Shown: positions 23,516-36,100 of the stretch, piece after piece
How the letters are laid out: each line of letters opens with the position of its first letter
How positions within the stretch are numbered: the stretch's first letter is position 1
Origin: Mugil cephalus
Lineage: Eukaryota; Chordata; Actinopteri; Mugiliformes; Mugilidae
Direction: 5' to 3'
NCBI RefSeq assembly: GCF_022458985.1
Contig: NC_061774.1
Span: 15,958,197 to 16,022,196 of the forward strand
DNA: 64,000 nt
Translations under genes and position numbers: made by a program
The notes under the pieces: generated by a model
Told to the model about the DNA's origin: nothing
The model's input: the letters and a program-made list of their open reading frames with translations, nothing else
The model's database searches: none

Positions 23516-25494
23516 TCAGTGTTTTCCTCTGCCTCTGTTCACAGCCATGTTTTGGATGTGCTTCCACAGCAGCGAAGGGTCTGACTCGTTGTGTCTTATC
23601 AGAGACTCCAGCCCCTCTGCTTGGTCCAGGCTCTGCCAGTAATCCTGAGGCCATATTTGCAGCCATCTGTGGACAGATACACCAACAGATTAGGCTCCTG
23701 ACAGGGTATTTTAATTAGACTATCAAAACAGAATCATTTCTCTCCCCTCGGGCCGTGAACACACTCACCCGTCATCTGCAGGCAAGTCTTGGACGTCTCC
23801 GTACCCGGGACTGGGCAGTGGGCATCCCATGTGGGAGTTGCTGGCCATTTTAGGCCGAGGGGGTCGGTTCTTCTCAGGGGCCTTTCTATGCGCTCGCTCT
23901 GCCGCCAACCGCGCGTTCTCCTGGTCGCACACGTAACATTCAAACCCATTTAAGTAGTTCGGTTTGCTCATGTCATTAACCCCCCACTCGCGGGTCTCCA
24001 GCGCCTCCAGCAAACGAGTGTTGGTAATTCGCCTGCGGTTCTTGAACTCCAGATACCTGACGTACTCGTCGTCGTTCTCGTCCAGGCGTTTGAGAAAGTC
24101 GGCGAGAGCTTTCGGCGAGGGGAAGTCGTCCACGAGGATCACCGTGTGGTCGTTGGGCATCCAGTCGGCCGTCACGGAGGAGCCCCGGTAGACGGGCACG
24201 CAGCCCTGATGGAGCGGCCGCCACAGCTTCTCCGTCATGTAGTCTGGACACCGGCCATTCTCCAGCGCCAGGTGGAACTTGTAGCGGGCGACGAAATTCA
24301 TGAACCTGGGTTCCTCGCCGGTGGCTGTGGCCGTGTCCTCCAGGTGCTCGGGCAGAGGTTTGTTGTTCAAGCATTTCCCGTAAGAGTCCACCTACGGAGA
24401 CGCAAATGGTTTGCGAGGCAGATGGAAACACAGGTTTTAGGAATGATTTGCAAATTCAAAAATATCAATTTGAGGGCTGCAAGCATAAAGAGTAATGATC
24501 TGAGATAAAATTGTGAGGCCCTAGGTAGGATTCAAAGTACAACTGGTAACACTAAAAAGACTCCAGCAACCCTTTGTTGGTGGGTTGCAGATTTTTCATT
24601 TCACCTTTAGTTATACTAAATATACAGACAAATCTAAAAGGAGCCGTACCTGAATGTACTTCATGAGCTCCCGGACATATCTGTCCCTATCTGACGGCAC
24701 ATCACAGTGAGACTGCATGTAGAGAACAGGAGCCAGACCCTCCGTCCTCAGTCGGTTCTTCTCCTCCAGGGACACGGCCACGGGCTCCAGCAGGTACTCC
24801 AGGGAGGGCAGCCACTGCAGGGTCAGGGGATAGTCCGACTCCCGGCGGAAAGTGGCGGTATAGTTGAACAGCCTGATTCCCGGTCCGTGCGAGAGGATGT
24901 AGTTGTTCATGGGGGACTCTTCGTGGAACAGGGCCCAGGTCTGGTGGCGGAGACGAGGGAGCGGCGCCTCATAGGCCCGGAAGTCTGTCCCGTAAAAGAT
25001 GATGGATGTTGTCCGTTTGTACAGTTGCACCTTTCGAGATGACAAGATTAGTACTGCAGCAGAAGACATTAGGATTTAAATTGTTATTAATGCGTGCATG
25101 CATCGCCTTCTGTTTAAACCAGGAGTTTTAGTCGGGGGGTTAAGTATCGTGGTACCTTGCGACTGCTTGTGACCAGGCAGGAGGACGTGGCACAGTCAAT
25201 GCGGTCAGTGTCCCCGGGAAAGTGTGGGAACAACCCCCCGCTCCACCAGAGGAGAATGGGCAGCTCCTTGTTACTGCGGCGGTCACTGTTTCCAGGTCCT
25301 CTGTACGAAGCAACGGAAGCAAACTCCATGTCTGACAGAGCACTCTGGGGCTGAAAGGCTCCTCGGTCCACCGCATCCACGGAGTCCAGGTGAAACTGGT
25401 CATCGGCAAAGGAGGCAAAGGACACCCAGACCCAGCAGAGGACAGCCAGCAGCCCCAGACACGCGCAGGGCAGCAGCCTGCACCGACCGGCCAT
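23516..25494 (-). CDS. fut11: Alpha-1,3-fucosyltransferase 11 (protein O-fucosyltransferase 4 type)
   Basis: Four exons join in phase: 25156-25494, 24650-25030, 23769-24391 and 23516-23666, giving 497 residues (human FUT11 492). The N-terminus is [19 protein letters not shown], a short type II anchor. Then [19 protein letters not shown] begins the GT10 fold. SLQ-like and [20 protein letters not shown] segments, [17 protein letters not shown], and the donor-binding block [21 protein letters not shown] match GT10 enzymes. The C-terminal [13 protein letters not shown] matches FUT11. The enzyme acts in the ER or Golgi with GDP-fucose. FUT10 and FUT11 have recently been reported to O-fucosylate EMI domains; that is family knowledge, not visible here. 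The gene converges on znf185. Confidence 0.93.
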
Positions 25495-26079
25495 CTGCAG
25501 GGTTCAAAACAACATGCATCATCACTAACTTTCTCGTCTCTTTACAGCAGAGTGTAAATCCTGAACGCAGCTATTTCCAGCGTAAACTAACGCTAAGCAA
25601 ACAATCCCCATCATTCACCAAATATCCAAACATTGACATCGTTTCCTACCATTGTCACTGCAGCAAATACATGAAGGCGCCTTCTCCTCGGTCCTTAAAA
25701 TAATGTAAATATAGCTATTCTTAAAAGTTGGCTTTGTTGGTAACTGGATGTTGTTGAAGCATCAGTGAACGGACACGAAATAGCCGAATTCTTCTTCTAC
25801 GCCTTTGCCTTCCCCTCCTCCTCTTTCTTCTTCTTCTGTCAGCCTGACCAATCTGAGCACAGCGCCACCTACCGCTGGCGAGTAGGAACCTACAACAACA
25901 CTGAACAAACGTGGCACTTTTTTTCTAGGTCGTAAAAGATTGTATGTAAAATGCGTAAATTAAAAAAATAAAATTGAATTAATTGTTCTACATTTATGGG
26001 AAGCAAGGAGGAAATTATGCTTAAAAACATTTCCCAGAATATAGTATTATATTAATATTAAATAAACTCTGTATGAGCT

Positions 26080-26435
26080 AATCCACTGAATGGAGTTCAC
26101 ATTAAATCTGAACAAACTACCAACAGATGTGAAATCAGCTCCCAGGTTTGTAAATCCGAAAAACATTTCTCTTTTCAAATGCATATGGACGAGCTTTTTT
26201 GTCTTCAATGCTTGTTCATCTCCTTCATCTTTTTTTAATGTAAAGCACATTGAGTTGCCCGGTGTATAAAATGCGTTATATAAATAAATCTGCCTTACCT
26301 TGCTTAAGTTTAAAACATGCAGTTTAATTGGTACAGAGATCATACGTGCATTAATGCTTTGGGGGTTACAGGTTGGGTTCTGTAAAGCATCTTGAGACAG
26401 TTGGCATTGTTATTGACATTATACGAATAAAACAA
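26080..26435 (+). mobile_element. LINE 3' tail(s)
   Basis: A trace of the C-terminal end of a LINE ORF (N-K-L-P-T-D-V-K-S-A-P near 26105-26140) precedes TGTAAAGCACATTGAGTTGC and TATATAAATAAA, the classic 3' end of several fish non-LTR families. A second, weaker TGTAAAGCATCTTGAGACAG tail lies at 26382. The family cannot be fixed without a library search. Confidence 0.5.
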
Positions 26436-27779
26436 AAATACTAGCCTGTTATTCTTGTGAATGTTACTTTTTTTTAATACTATAATATCATTAGACAGTT
26501 AATACCAACTGCATTAAAGTTTAGGTAGCTGCGTATTGTAATTTCAATACATGTTTTCCAAATGAAATCTTAATCTCTGACTCTGCTTTCCCGTAGTAGG
26601 CTAAAAAGTATGACACGTCTCACTGAATGTTAGTAGAATAAAGTCACATGAGTAGTAATGCACATGACAAGTAAGCTGAAGTCCATAACTCAAGAGCATA
26701 TGTAAAATCTGTCTTATTTCAGTGTAAACCTGGAAATAATCAGAAACTTTGAGGACTTGGAAAGTTATGACATGAAAGTACATACAGTTTCTGCCATTTC
26801 AAAGGCAAACCTTTGCTAACTACATATAACAGGTTAGATGTGCATGAGTTGTTAACTTCCAATGAAGCAAAAAGATTTGATCAACTAATTAGAGACTTGT
26901 TGCCAGTGTACATGTGTTACAAATATGAATATGCATCAAGTGTTCAGCAAAACCTTGTTGACTGTGTGGCTGACAATCAGAACCAAGTGAAGATACCATA
27001 AGTCAAATTGTTATTCTAAGCAAAGAAAGTCTTTCTCAACTTTGAATCATGGCTAGACTGAAGATTTCTGAGAGGTCACTTCAAGTTTGAGAAAACTGAA
27101 TTGGTTGTATTTCAAAGCACGTCCAGCCCAGCAGGCCAAAAATGAGCGCAGCATCGCAAGATTAATACATCAGGCTTTGTACACTGAGAGGCAGAATAAC
27201 AACTTGATCACAGACACAGAATTTGTACTAAAATGCAGTCACCTGAAGTATCATCAAAGAAGTGCCTGAGTAGGTTTCTAAAACAGGGGAAACAAGGCCA
27301 AATAAGACAATGCAGCACTTCACAATGGATCATGGAAAAATATTGTAACAAATCCAAGTTAAAAATTTGTGGCAGTGACAGAAGGGTGTAAGGTGAAGAC
27401 AAACAAGAGAAAGAGTGATATCACGCTGCATTAAACCCACATAATGAAACATGGCATGCTATTCTGGGGTTGGACACCTGCACTGAGTTGACTCCACCCT
27501 GGTCAGGGAGAAGCAGCACTCCATTATTCAGAGAAATGGTACACTCTCTTGTTTGCATGGAGAAGGCTTCACATTGCAGCATGTCGATGAGCTGTTTGAA
27601 GAACTGCTAGCCGACTAAGGAGAGCAGTCTCATGGTCACAGCCACATGACCTTAACTGAACATTTATGGTAAATACTTGATGACGACTAAGAAGGAACTA
27701 AAACTATTGTCAGGAAAAAAGTCATATCTTACACATATCTTACATCATCCTCCTTGTGTGTCCAAAACTGACTCATCGG

Positions 27780-28095
27780 AAAATGAACAAATATGGTGTC
27801 TGGCCATAGGATGTCGTTAGATGTCGTTAGATCAGGCTTGTTCCAGTGCATCCCACAGATACTTGATCAATTTCAGATCTAGTGAATTGGATCTAGTGCT
27901 TCAAAATCTCTCTTCACAAATGTTCTTGAACTGGGGGCGAGGACGAGCTTGCCTGGTCTCTAGGTGGATGGTACTGTGTATATGTCTAAGTAATACCCAC
28001 ACAAACGTGAGGTCCAGAAACTTCCCAGCGGAACATTGCTTTGTCACAAGATGGTCAACGTTATTTACAGCTTCTGTCAGTGGTTTAAATGTTGT
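27780..28095 (-). mobile_element. Tc1-like transposase relic, minus orientation
   Basis: On the minus strand this stretch reads as decayed transposase. GCATCCCACAGATACTTGAT (27849-27868 on plus) is the complement of the P-I-E-H-L-W-D-A coding block. F-C-W-E followed by G-P near 28025-28045 corresponds to the F-C-W-E-T-L-G-P block. Much of the region normally between these blocks is missing, so this is an internally deleted fossil. Confidence 0.65.
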
Positions 28096-28270
28096 GGTTG
28101 ATAGGTGTATAGAGTCCCTAAAGCTCAAGTGCTGCTGTCATTAAAGCAAACGAGACCAAACAAAAGTTATTTTCAAAGAATCAACTATGAAACATATAAG
28201 TGAACTGGTATTATATTGTTTGTAATGCATTAAAAATCTGCCTTAAGCCATAAAAGCAATGCAGTGACAC

Positions 28271-28412
28271 TATTTATAAAAGGACGGACTTTAGGACCCA
28301 GGTTACTGCACGTGTGGCTCCTTGACGGGGCGTGCACGTCACGAGCCTCAATCACAGTCAGATGTCGGTGCGGGTCAGACCAGACCACGTATTATTGACT
28401 CCCGGGAACCCG
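28271..28412 (+). promoter_or_regulatory. rab9b: rab9b promoter and non-coding exon 1
   Basis: A TATA-like TATTTATAAAAGG (28271-28283) and an E-box CACGTG (28309-28314) precede a GC-rich stretch ending in a strong donor, CCG|GTGAGT at 28412/28413. The next acceptor is at 29270-29271 (GTAG), just before the coding exon. The first exon is inferred from these signals. Confidence 0.55.
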
Positions 28413-29345
28413 GTGAGTGAAATATACTTATTAAGAGATGCATTTCATATACACTACCACAGCTGCAGCTCTTGTTAATTACATAAATTGCGGTTTTCAA
28501 TTTAGTCCTGAGTCGCACACACGGAGGTTAGCGCGAGCAGGATAGGATGTCAACAAGCCACCAGGATAGCATGCTAACCGGCTAGGAGGCTTTAAGCCGT
28601 TACACCGTATAACCAGTTATCGTCGCTTGTAGCATTTAACAAAGCTGTTACCTGTTTCGGTTCCTTGTTAACTTCTGCTCTGAGGCACCTTCTCTGTTGT
28701 TGAACGGTTTCAGTCAGAGATTTTACGCGTAAGTCACTGTTGACAACAAGCTGCTACACGATTGTGCTGTGGTCCTTTCCCGAGTCGCCTTATTTGATGT
28801 TGTTGTGGTGCTGGGCTTACACATAATTATTACCTCACAGCATCTTTTGGCTTCATGTTTACGTCTTTCCCCTCACATATTTACTCCAAGACTTGGTTCA
28901 TATTGTGAAGTCAGCCATGAGTCTGTGTTACTGTGTAATGTAGTAAACAACAACAACAACGCTGTAGTCAGTCTGCCTGCCTCTTTTTAAGCCAGAGACC
29001 TTTTGGCAGACACCTCGGTCCTTCACCCCTGTCATTCAGTCCTTGAAACTAGTCAACCATTACAAGTTTCTCATATGACTTTCATGTCTCATAAAGATTT
29101 CAGGTTGAATACAGGTGCAACCATTCCTCTCATTATCTGAATCATCAGTGTGCATGTTTGCTGGAAAGTTGGTATTTTCCGTTACCATCTGCTCAGTGGG
29201 GATTTGCATTTCACTTTCTGGTTTTCACAATTCTGGTGTCTATTTTTTGTGCTTCCTCTTTCTGGATGTAGTCGACCCTGGCCTGCCACCTGGTGCGGAG
29301 GCCTGTAACCCTGCGAGGAGGCCTAGCTGGGTGGGAGGACTCACG

Positions 29346-29954
29346 ATGAGTGGGAAGAACGTGCTGCTGAAAGTGATTCTCCTGGGAGACGGCGGAGTGG
29401 GCAAGTCCTCCTTGATGAACCGGTACGTCACAGACCGCTTCGACTCTCAGTCCTTTCATACCATCGGCGTGGAGTTCCTAAACCGGGACTTGGAGGTGGA
29501 CGGGCGCCTGGTCACTCTTCAGATCTGGGACACGGCAGGTCAAGAGCGCTTCAAGTCGCTGCGCACGCCCTTCTACCGAGGCGCCGACTGCTGTCTGCTC
29601 ACATTCGCTGTGAACGATCTGCAGAGCTTCCAGAACCTCGGCTGCTGGAAAAAGGAGTTCATGTACTACTCTGATGTTAAGGACCCTGAACGATTCCCTT
29701 TCGTGGTGCTAGGCAATAAGGTAGACATGGAGCAGAGGGAGGTGGGGGAGGATGAAGCGCGGGCCTGGTGCGAAGAGAACGGCTGCTGTCCTTACTTTGA
29801 GACCAGTGCTAAAGATGACACTAATGTCACGGCTGCTTTTGAGGCTACTGTCAGGGAGGTCCTGGCCGCTGAGGACCAGATTGACCATACACTGCTGAGT
29901 AGTACTATTGATCTCCATGGCAACCGCAAAACCTCTCGTTCGTCTTGCTGCTGA
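29346..29954 (+). CDS. rab9b: Ras-related small GTPase Rab-9B
   Basis: The whole 202-residue protein is in one exon. All GTPase motifs are present: P-loop GDGGVGKS, switch I with HTIGVEF, DTAGQE, NKVD and ETSAK. It ends SSCC, the double cysteine that is geranylgeranylated. The sequence follows human RAB9B closely (KVILLGDGGVGKSSLMNRYV, YRGADCCLLTF). Rab9 proteins direct transport from late endosomes to the trans-Golgi network (family knowledge). The ATG at 29346 was chosen because M-S-G-K matches Rab9; an upstream in-frame ATG at 29115 would cross the intron/exon border at 29271. plp1 lies immediately downstream in opposite orientation, as in human. Confidence 0.95.
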   Translation: MSGKNVLLKVILLGDGGVGKSSLMNRYVTDRFDSQSFHTIGVEFLNRDLEVDGRLVTLQIWDTAGQERFKSLRTPFYRGADCCLLTFAVNDLQSFQNLGCWKKEFMYYSDVKDPERFPFVVLGNKVDMEQREVGEDEARAWCEENGCCPYFETSAKDDTNVTAAFEATVREVLAAEDQIDHTLLSSTIDLHGNRKTSRSSCC

Positions 29955-32470
29955 TTGGGTAGGTGTGAATCCAGCATGGCTTAATCTCTCTGGCGGAAAC
30001 TTGTCTGTAGTAGTTTTAAGAGCCAGGGAGATACAGTTTATGGTACAGATACTGTAGGTACAGAGTACTGAGTACAGTATCCCCTAAAGATGATGTGGAT
30101 CAGATACAGCTGCTCTGAGAAGGGTGGCGTCAAGGTGTCAGCTGATGTCTATATTGCCGAATTATTGCTCTAAACAAGGTACAGGTACTGTAACGGGTGA
30201 CTCATCTTTTGTGCTCTGTCTGCGTTCAGTACTGTTGCACAAAATGTTTTTTATCCAGCTTCAGCTTTGTCTTTCCCTGTTCAGGGTTGTACTTAAATAG
30301 TGTATTTAAAACATATACCTAATCAAGATTATTCAAGTTAACGACGAAAGAGAGATTAAAGCATCTTCTCTCGCAGAGCACACTGTACCATTCGCACGGT
30401 AACATTCAGATACTTTTGTAACTGGTCAACTTTATGTCCACAAGCTTGTTTTTAAGGATTTTAGAAGGAATTAATTCAACGTTACGTTCTGTTTTTATCA
30501 GATATGCTTGCAGTTACTGGAGAGCTAACGTATTTTCAAGATGCAGACCATGTCTGTGAACGACAGCGTTTCCCAGTCTAGGCAAGCACTGAGCTTGAGA
30601 CCTCCCAACATCAATAAGATGACATGATTCGAGGCACAGGGGAATTTTGATAATTGCTGCTTTCTAAAGGAAGAAGACTTTGGTTGTCTTCAAAGGGAAG
30701 GGAATTCTGAGTTTTATCTTTGCAGCTCTGACTTTGAGTATTGGGTACGAACTGCCGTGGCACTCTTATTCCTTGAACTAGACATTTTATTACAGCACTA
30801 CATTGTAGCTGCAAGGTGTCAGGGAATCTGCCATTATCAGTTTTGGTTCCTGTAATGTATGTACGTGTTTACCAGACAAGGTGAGGTCATTTCAGAAGTA
30901 GCAGCGCTTTTGCTACTGTGTCTAAAGTGTTTATTTCCTTATTAAGCGCTTTGCCATTCCTCCAGAGTGTTACTTTTCGCAGACTTTATAACATTGACAC
31001 CTTCATCTACGTTGGGCTTCAGTGTTGGATCAGGGACAGATGGCTGTATCTTTTCCTGGAGAGTAGTGGAGGTTGTAAGTATTAATGATATCTTTGTAAT
31101 CCTGCCTTGTTGATTTGTGTTACAGGCCTTAACATTCCTTTAGCTCTGCCTGTCCTGAGGTTCTCCTGTGCTTTACTGATATATGACATACACCTTGAGC
31201 TCTCAGTCCGGTCATTATAATCTTCTGAAGCTAAATGTCAAATGGCACGAGCACAAGGCTCTTCACATTTCTTCCAGTATGTGAATTGTGCGTCACCTCC
31301 CTATCCATTCATACAGTATTGAGTGTTATATACAACTTAGTATTATGGCAACTTCACAGTGTTAACTTGCTTTGAACCGGATGGTACTTCAGTTGTTTTA
31401 AAACACCGGTTTACTTTCCACAGGTACATTTTACTTTTTACTGGTGTTCTCCCGAGGGCTTGGTTGTTTGCTGGTCAGTTCTTCCAACAGTGTTTATCTT
31501 TGTCTGACACTCAGTGTCGTCACCATTTTGATTTCTGAAGAGTATTTTATATTGCGTCCTCAAAAGTAATTATCTTGTTTGCACAGTAGTTTTCATTCTG
31601 ACGCCGTGTTGTCATACTTTGTTTCTGTTATATTGCTGTTACCCGTGAGCCTAATGTGACATGGTTTGCCTTTTCAAGTCAAACATGTTTCAACATGCAT
31701 GCAGGCTAATGGTAAACATTACAGGAATGAACCAAATCCATTTAGGTACTGTCATAGCCACATGCTATGTGACTCTCCGGTAATGTAGGCCTATAAGGTC
31801 ACTTTATTATATGGTTGCTTTAAAAAGTTTTATAAGGTGTGTTTGAGTACTGGTCCTCGCAACTTATATGGGAAACTTGATTAACTGTGAACTACGCAAA
31901 AAAACAGAAAAAAATAGACTGGTACGTCAATTCAAAAATAAAAGTGAGGGCTGTTAGCTTGGTCAGGATTAATGATTTCTTGATTGAACTAGATGCTCTC
32001 GTCTTCTTATAATACCGGTTCACTTTTTAACCCTGTTCAGATGATGTAGCCTACAGCGGTGTTTACCAGACATCTTACGTTCGTAAGACGGTAGCAAAAC
32101 CTACAGTATGTTGCTCTCATGATTCCGCCCCTTCTATCACCGCACCCCTGTCTAATGTATTTTTCAAATGTTGCTGTAATATTTATGAATGTAGAAACTA
32201 ATTTCTGTGGGCTGTCCATGTTAATGGCTTATGTAAATTGCAAAGGGCATTCATTTAATAATAATGTACAAAATGACACTGAACGTCTGTTTCGCTCTCA
32301 GTGCTCATCCCATGAGTGTGATTTAAGCTGCGTGAAAGTTTGACTGTTCATCTTGATTATGTGTTGAGCTAATGGATGACTTCCCGTACTCCTCTTTTTT
32401 GCACTACCGAGGGCTGTCGTGAATGATCTCCAGTGCTTGGCTGCAAATAAAACATGCGACGTACCAAATG
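29955..32470 (+). other. rab9b: rab9b 3' UTR with AATAAA at 32446-32451
   Basis: No coding signal was found in the 2.5 kb after the stop. The first well-placed AATAAA follows GGCTGCA at 32446-32451. A long 3' UTR of about 2.5 kb is inferred. Earlier polyadenylation sites could exist. Confidence 0.5.
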
Positions 32471-32750
32471 GAAACACGAGCTTGTCTGTGGTTTGTGCGC
32501 TGAGACATTGCAAATCATTAGGATAAGGTAAGTTTCAGGCCATATTTTTGTAATTTAAATACCGGAAAGCAAATACTAAAAGCTTCAGTATTTGCAGTAA
32601 TTACTAGGCCGGCTAAAATTTGCACTACTCAGCTCGGCATGTGAGGAGAACAAGGGTCTTGGAAGTTTGTTTTCACCACACAAGAGCTCGAGTGCCATTG
32701 AGTCATCAAGTATGTGCGGGGACCTGGGAGGCAGCAAAAATTTTTTCCCC

Positions 32751-32798
32751 TTTATTAAAAAAAAAAAGGGAATATCAAACATGCGCTGCATTTTTATT
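32751..32798 (-). promoter_or_regulatory. plp1: Candidate plp1 polyadenylation signals
   Basis: Two TTTATT on plus (AATAAA on minus) lie at 32751-32756 and 32793-32798, about 390-430 nt after the plp1 stop. If used, the plp1 and rab9b transcripts end about 300 bp apart, tail to tail. Confidence 0.45.
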
Positions 32799-33178
32799 TT
32801 CCCTTCATTAAAATGGATAACCGAGCGTGTGCTGCATACTGTGAAATCAGACCAGAGCAGAAAGAATTAAATCTGCCTTACAAAAATACATATTTTTAAA
32901 CCTCTGACTTCCGTAAGGTACATCATTTATAGACATCGGTCATACACAGCTCCGTATGTGAACCAAACATTGAGAAAAAGCAAGTTTCCAACTGTATTTG
33001 TACCATTTTACAACATAAGATGTAATCTACAGCAGCCTCTGTTTTAATCAAAGCATCAAAATAACAAAGGGAATTTAACAAATGCTGCCAAATTATACCA
33101 GTGAACTGGTATTGGACGATGAACTTAAATGTGAACGTCATCGCTGGAAGCTCCTGCAGCGAAAACGGCCAAGTGCTG

Positions 33179-36100
33179 TCAGGAGATGTCAGACATGTTT
33201 GCAGGGTACGGAGAGCACAGTGTCCCTCCCCTGTCCCGCTGCAACCTTGCATACAGGTCATAGCCTCTCATCTCTTCTTTCGCCCTGTGCCTGAGCTTCC
33301 TCAGGTACGCCTGGTACACGGCCAAGTGAAGGGAACAGTGCACCTGTGGACACAAGAGGGGAGAATACAAACACCTTACAAAACACCTTGGCTCCTGGAC
33401 GTGGCAGGCAGCCAAGGACGGGAGCGCTGCGACTTTCACACAAAATATAAAGGCTTTCAGAGACACTTCTCGCAAATACTTCAAATTGTTCTTTTTATTA
33501 TCAAACATCACCAACACAAAGAAATAATCACCCGAATGAGCTGCTACCTGACAAACCCACCACTTAAAGCTTCCAAACAGAAAAAAATGACTTTTCATTT
33601 TGCTAAGGGCTCTATTAGGAATACCCAGAATTAAAAGTATTAGTCAATTCAGCTACGATTAGGCAAAAATATGTGTTATACAATAACTACAACAACATTC
33701 CTAAAGAATTAGTGACAAAACAAAGCTGTCCTTTCTCTATAAAGTACCTCGGTCATGCACTAACAGCAGGGGGACTCACACCTCATTGGGTTTTGGGTCT
33801 TGTATATTATGAGGTTCCCTGATAAATAAGCACCTAGTGCTTTTCACCATCTCACAGTTATGAGAGAAACAATTTCAGACCTCACTAGATCTAGACAAGA
33901 ATATCCCTTTTCAGTAAGAAAATATTCAAAATAATCTAAAATTCCCTTAGTCTCCTCAGTCTGAATCCATCATTTCCATTATTCGAGGGGAGGTGGGGGT
34001 CATGCAGCAGTGTGTGGACGTGTTGTGTGTGCGGCTGCCGTCCCAGAAGAGCTGTATTGAGGCTTTAGAGAGATCTAACCCTCTCTTTGTCCAGATGGCC
34101 CTTTCCCTTGACATGTAATATAACCCTTGGTAGAGACCCGTAGTGCAGGTGGCCCCCAGATCTGGCTCCTTATTGGCTAGCGTCTAAACCAGGCATGACT
34201 CCATTGTTGTGGCTTTTCCCCAGCCCGTGAGAAAAGTCCTGAGGTCAGCGTGAGACTGCAAATGCATGCTTGTCTGCCACCATGGCAACCAGATGTGAGG
34301 GGAGGTGGCCATGGTAACGCCTAATCCCCAATTCTCTGCGGAGAACAGCTGCATTCTACCTGCGCGTGCGGTGCAAATTGCTGGTCGTTTCTTGTGTTAC
34401 GTTAATCGATTAGTGGGTGTGTTATTCGTGTTTCGAGCACAGTGGGAGGCAGAAATTACTTTCAGACACCAACCTCGGCGAGCGTGACAGCTCACAAATG
34501 TTTTGACGACGTAACAATACAAATAATGAAATAAGACTTCCCATAAAAACAGAGAAAAAAAAACAATAACATCCTTCATAGCGAGAAAAGTAAAAAATAT
34601 AAAACACAACATTTGTAAAAGGTCCACGACCACAGGTGGTCCTGTGCGGGTGAAATGGAAGAAGAGAAGCCATCCCTTTTTAGATCCCCGTGTTGCTGGA
34701 AGACTAGTGACAGAGCAGACAGGAAGCCGGGTGCCTAACACCGTGCACCTATGCCCTTTCGCCCCAGATACCGCAGAACCGCGAAGTTATAGGTGGTTGA
34801 CACAGTGTACGTCAGCTAGACAAAGAGAAGCAGAAACAGGAAGAATCAGTCGAGAAGCGAGAAAACAAATAATCCATAACATCCTGGAACAAATAAGAAC
34901 AAAACATGCTGCCGCTAATGACTTTAATTTGACACCGTCCATAGAAAAGCTTCTGTAATGGAGCATGAGTGTATAATGGGTGCACCATTTGCCTGCACGT
35001 CTGGAACTCCACCAGACGTTACAGCATTATTATGATGTTTGTGTCAGCTGAGAAAGAGGAACAGAGAGCAATAGTACTAGAGTCATCAGTCATGGAGGCC
35101 GGAGATGCCTCGCTGCCTACACTTCGAGCGTCACTCACTGAGTCACATGAGAACCAGCAACACCATTGTTGCACACCACTGTGCAAGTGCAGTCTAACTG
35201 GCCCCGGCCTCGGCATGAACACTCACCAGAGCCAGAAGGGTGATGCCCGCGCCGACGAAGGCAGCAATGTAGAGGTCATAGGTCATTCGGTACTGATGGG
35301 AGGAGATTTGCATTAGCGTCAGTTCATGTGTTGTGTGCACTTCATCTCCGGCGGCAAATGATGGAATAGAGCAGCACGGCTCGACTCATTTCCTGGTTCT
35401 TACCTCTCTGGTCTTGCAAACAGTGGACAAGGTCATGCCACAAGCTTTCCCTGGTACTGCATTCCATGGCAAGAGCCCTGTTGGTAATCAAAAACTAACT
35501 CTTAATTACAGCCATAAAGATAACGTTATTATACTGTATATTGGCCTATAAATCACACGAAAAGGCCAAAACCAGCAATCTGTCGGTTGTGCGGCTCTCC
35601 GCCCGAAGCTCATTGGTTCCCACTGAAAACATAAATCTTACAAAAAATGTCAAATCCACACAAAAATATTGTTTTAAAAAGGCTAAGTCGTTTCGAAATT
35701 AGCTGGGCATTGTAGTTTTTGGCCAGCACTGTATGCGTTGCTGTTTTCGTGCTGTAGATTAATGCACGTCTTATGTACATGCTCAAGACAGCGAAAGAAA
35801 ACACACCACCCGTGTTCATGGTAATAAAGGAGCACGGCACCCAGTGTGACTTATTGTGTGGTCGAATGCGTTTTCAGCCCCGCTCCAGGGTCGCCAATGT
35901 CGGCTTGTGGTTCCGCTGGCGCTTTGTTTTCTGGAGTGATAACAACTCAACAGCTCTCAGCAGGATTGCTTTAAAAGGCTGTAGAACACATTCTTAGTCC
36001 TCGGTGCATTAACAAATGTTTATACTTCCGGATTTTATTAACAACTAGCGGAATGGCTGTAAATTTATACTCCACTCAAGATGAAATTTAGCCATCGGCT

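Larger units (their letters stand above)
25500..28270. other. Intergenic DNA between fut11 and rab9b, repeat relics only
   Basis: The first 300 bp are the fut11 promoter side. The rest is AT-rich and contains a LINE-like tail, an unassigned decayed stretch at 26800-27650 and a Tc1-like relic. No intact gene was recognised. Confidence 0.6.

Noticed and set aside
26813-27650. A frame with LLTSNEAKRFDQLIRDLLP that sounds like a dynein heavy-chain linker
   Set aside because: The likeness covers only about 40 residues, the following frames are full of stops and show no AAA motif. Too weak to call a pseudogene; a protein search would decide.
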